This document shows positions 5,125 to 5,485 of a DNA stretch of 5,485 nt, in pieces. A program made the position numbers and the translations under genes. A model generated the notes under the pieces. That model was not told the origin of the DNA and did no database searches. It saw nothing but the letters and a program-made list of their open reading frames with translations. The stretch is from Phycisphaerales bacterium. Lineage in GTDB: Bacteria; Planctomycetota; Phycisphaerae; Tepidisphaerales; Tepidisphaeraceae. The first letter of the stretch is position 1. Each line of letters opens with the position of its first letter. The stretch covers positions 1 through 5,485 of the forward strand of contig JAQGHH010000447.1 of the NCBI GenBank assembly GCA_028288945.1. Reading direction: 5' to 3'.

Positions 5125-5485
5125 AGTCGAAGTAGGACCGGATTCCGGGGCCGATGTCGTCCCGCTCACCGTGGCGACGCCGCCGGTGACTGTGACGGCG
5201 GGGACGGGTTCGCCGAAGTCTTCTTCGGTTTCTTCGACGTACACGTCGTCAAGCTCCGTGGCATCCACTTCACGCCGCATGAGGTAGTAGATCAGCGTGT
5301 TGGCTGAGAAGTAGAAGCTGATGACGAACGCCGCCAGCAGGCCCAGGACCAGATAGATCCAGAACGAAATTAGAAACGCGCTGATCCGCTCGCTCCAGGC
5401 GAGGGCCTGGAAATTGATGTGGTAGGAGAGGTCCTGGTCGCTTATCGGCGGCCAGATTTCCGGCCAGTAGCGGGCGGGCTGGCCG
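5110..5485 (-). CDS. Membrane protein of unknown function, C-terminal part (5' end outside window)
   Basis: The minus strand is open from the right edge to a TAG at 5112-5110, giving 124 residues that start beyond the window. They read as a real protein: an aromatic, Trp-rich segment (RYWPEIWPPI, 5-14; HINFQALAWSERI, 22-34), then a strong transmembrane helix (about 35-60, ISAFLISFWIYLVLGLLAAF and onward), then NTLIYYLMRREVDATELDDV (62-81), a very acidic stretch VEETEEDFGE (83-92), and a Val/Thr/Gly/Pro/Ser tail ending SGPTSTPSPS. Positive residues (RR, 70-71) follow the helix, so the acidic tail is probably cytoplasmic. I have an impression of similar 'LMRR-VD-T-LD-VY-E' segments in planctomycete hypothetical membrane proteins, but I cannot name the function. 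The gene is convergent with the glycosidase operon. It is easy to miss because its start is off-window. Confidence 0.8.
   Translation of the reverse strand, partial: GQPARYWPEIWPPISDQDLSYHINFQALAWSERISAFLISFWIYLVLGLLAAFVISFYFSANTLIYYLMRREVDATELDDVYVEETEEDFGEPVPAVTVTGGVATVSGTTSAPESGPTSTPSPS

Noticed and set aside
4948..5307. 119-codon + strand frame over the repeats and the right-hand region
   Set aside because: It begins inside repeat copy 1, runs through all the palindromes, and is antisense to the membrane-protein frame, which has a clear transmembrane helix.

Overview
The window is high-GC bacterial DNA with Sec-exported catabolic enzymes, and it most resembles a planctomycete (or another member of the PVC group). 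The indications are a Gfo/Idh/MocA oxidoreductase with the long C-terminal tail ending in REYRKPF that is common in Planctomycetes, a second exported oxidoreductase of the same superfamily, a two-part esterase-like hydrolase and a secreted TIM-barrel glycosidase of types abundant there, and CCCTCTCCC/GGGAGAGGG palindromes between genes. The taxonomic assignment rests on recalled family resemblance, not on a search.

Layout. Four genes run on the + strand: the 3' end of a Gfo/Idh/MocA oxidoreductase (to 497), a complete small exported Gfo/Idh/MocA-like protein (553-1524), a complete 681-residue exported alpha/beta-hydrolase (1584-3629) and a complete 371-residue exported glycoside hydrolase (3801-4916). 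The first three are separated by 55 and 59 nt, and the second and third each have their own Shine-Dalgarno sequence, so they are probably co-transcribed. A 171-nt gap precedes the glycosidase, and I see no convincing promoter or terminator in it. From the right edge, a minus-strand gene enters and ends at 5110. It is the C-terminal 124 residues of a single-pass (in the visible part) membrane protein with an acidic tail. It has no start codon in the window, so a search for complete ORFs overlooks it.

The convergent 3' ends meet in a repeat-rich stretch (4917-5124). It holds three copies of a REP-like element, each a perfect 10-bp stem CCCTCTCCCT/AGGGAGAGGG with a variable 3-nt loop and a CTCACCC-type flank. 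The first copy is inverted relative to the other two. Between copies 1 and 2 are two further hairpins sharing the word GCGTGTTTCG. The third copy overlaps the end of the minus-strand gene and supplies its last four codons and its stop codon.

How the genes may work together (inference): an exported glycosidase, an exported esterase-like hydrolase and two sugar-oxidoreductase-type proteins form a plausible set for dismantling a substituted polysaccharide or glycoside. The substrate cannot be read from the sequence. The points most worth a second look are the Sec-type, non-Tat export of a Rossmann-fold oxidoreductase with an altered nucleotide-binding fingerprint, the degenerate second hydrolase half in the esterase, and the repeat that forms the end of a coding region.
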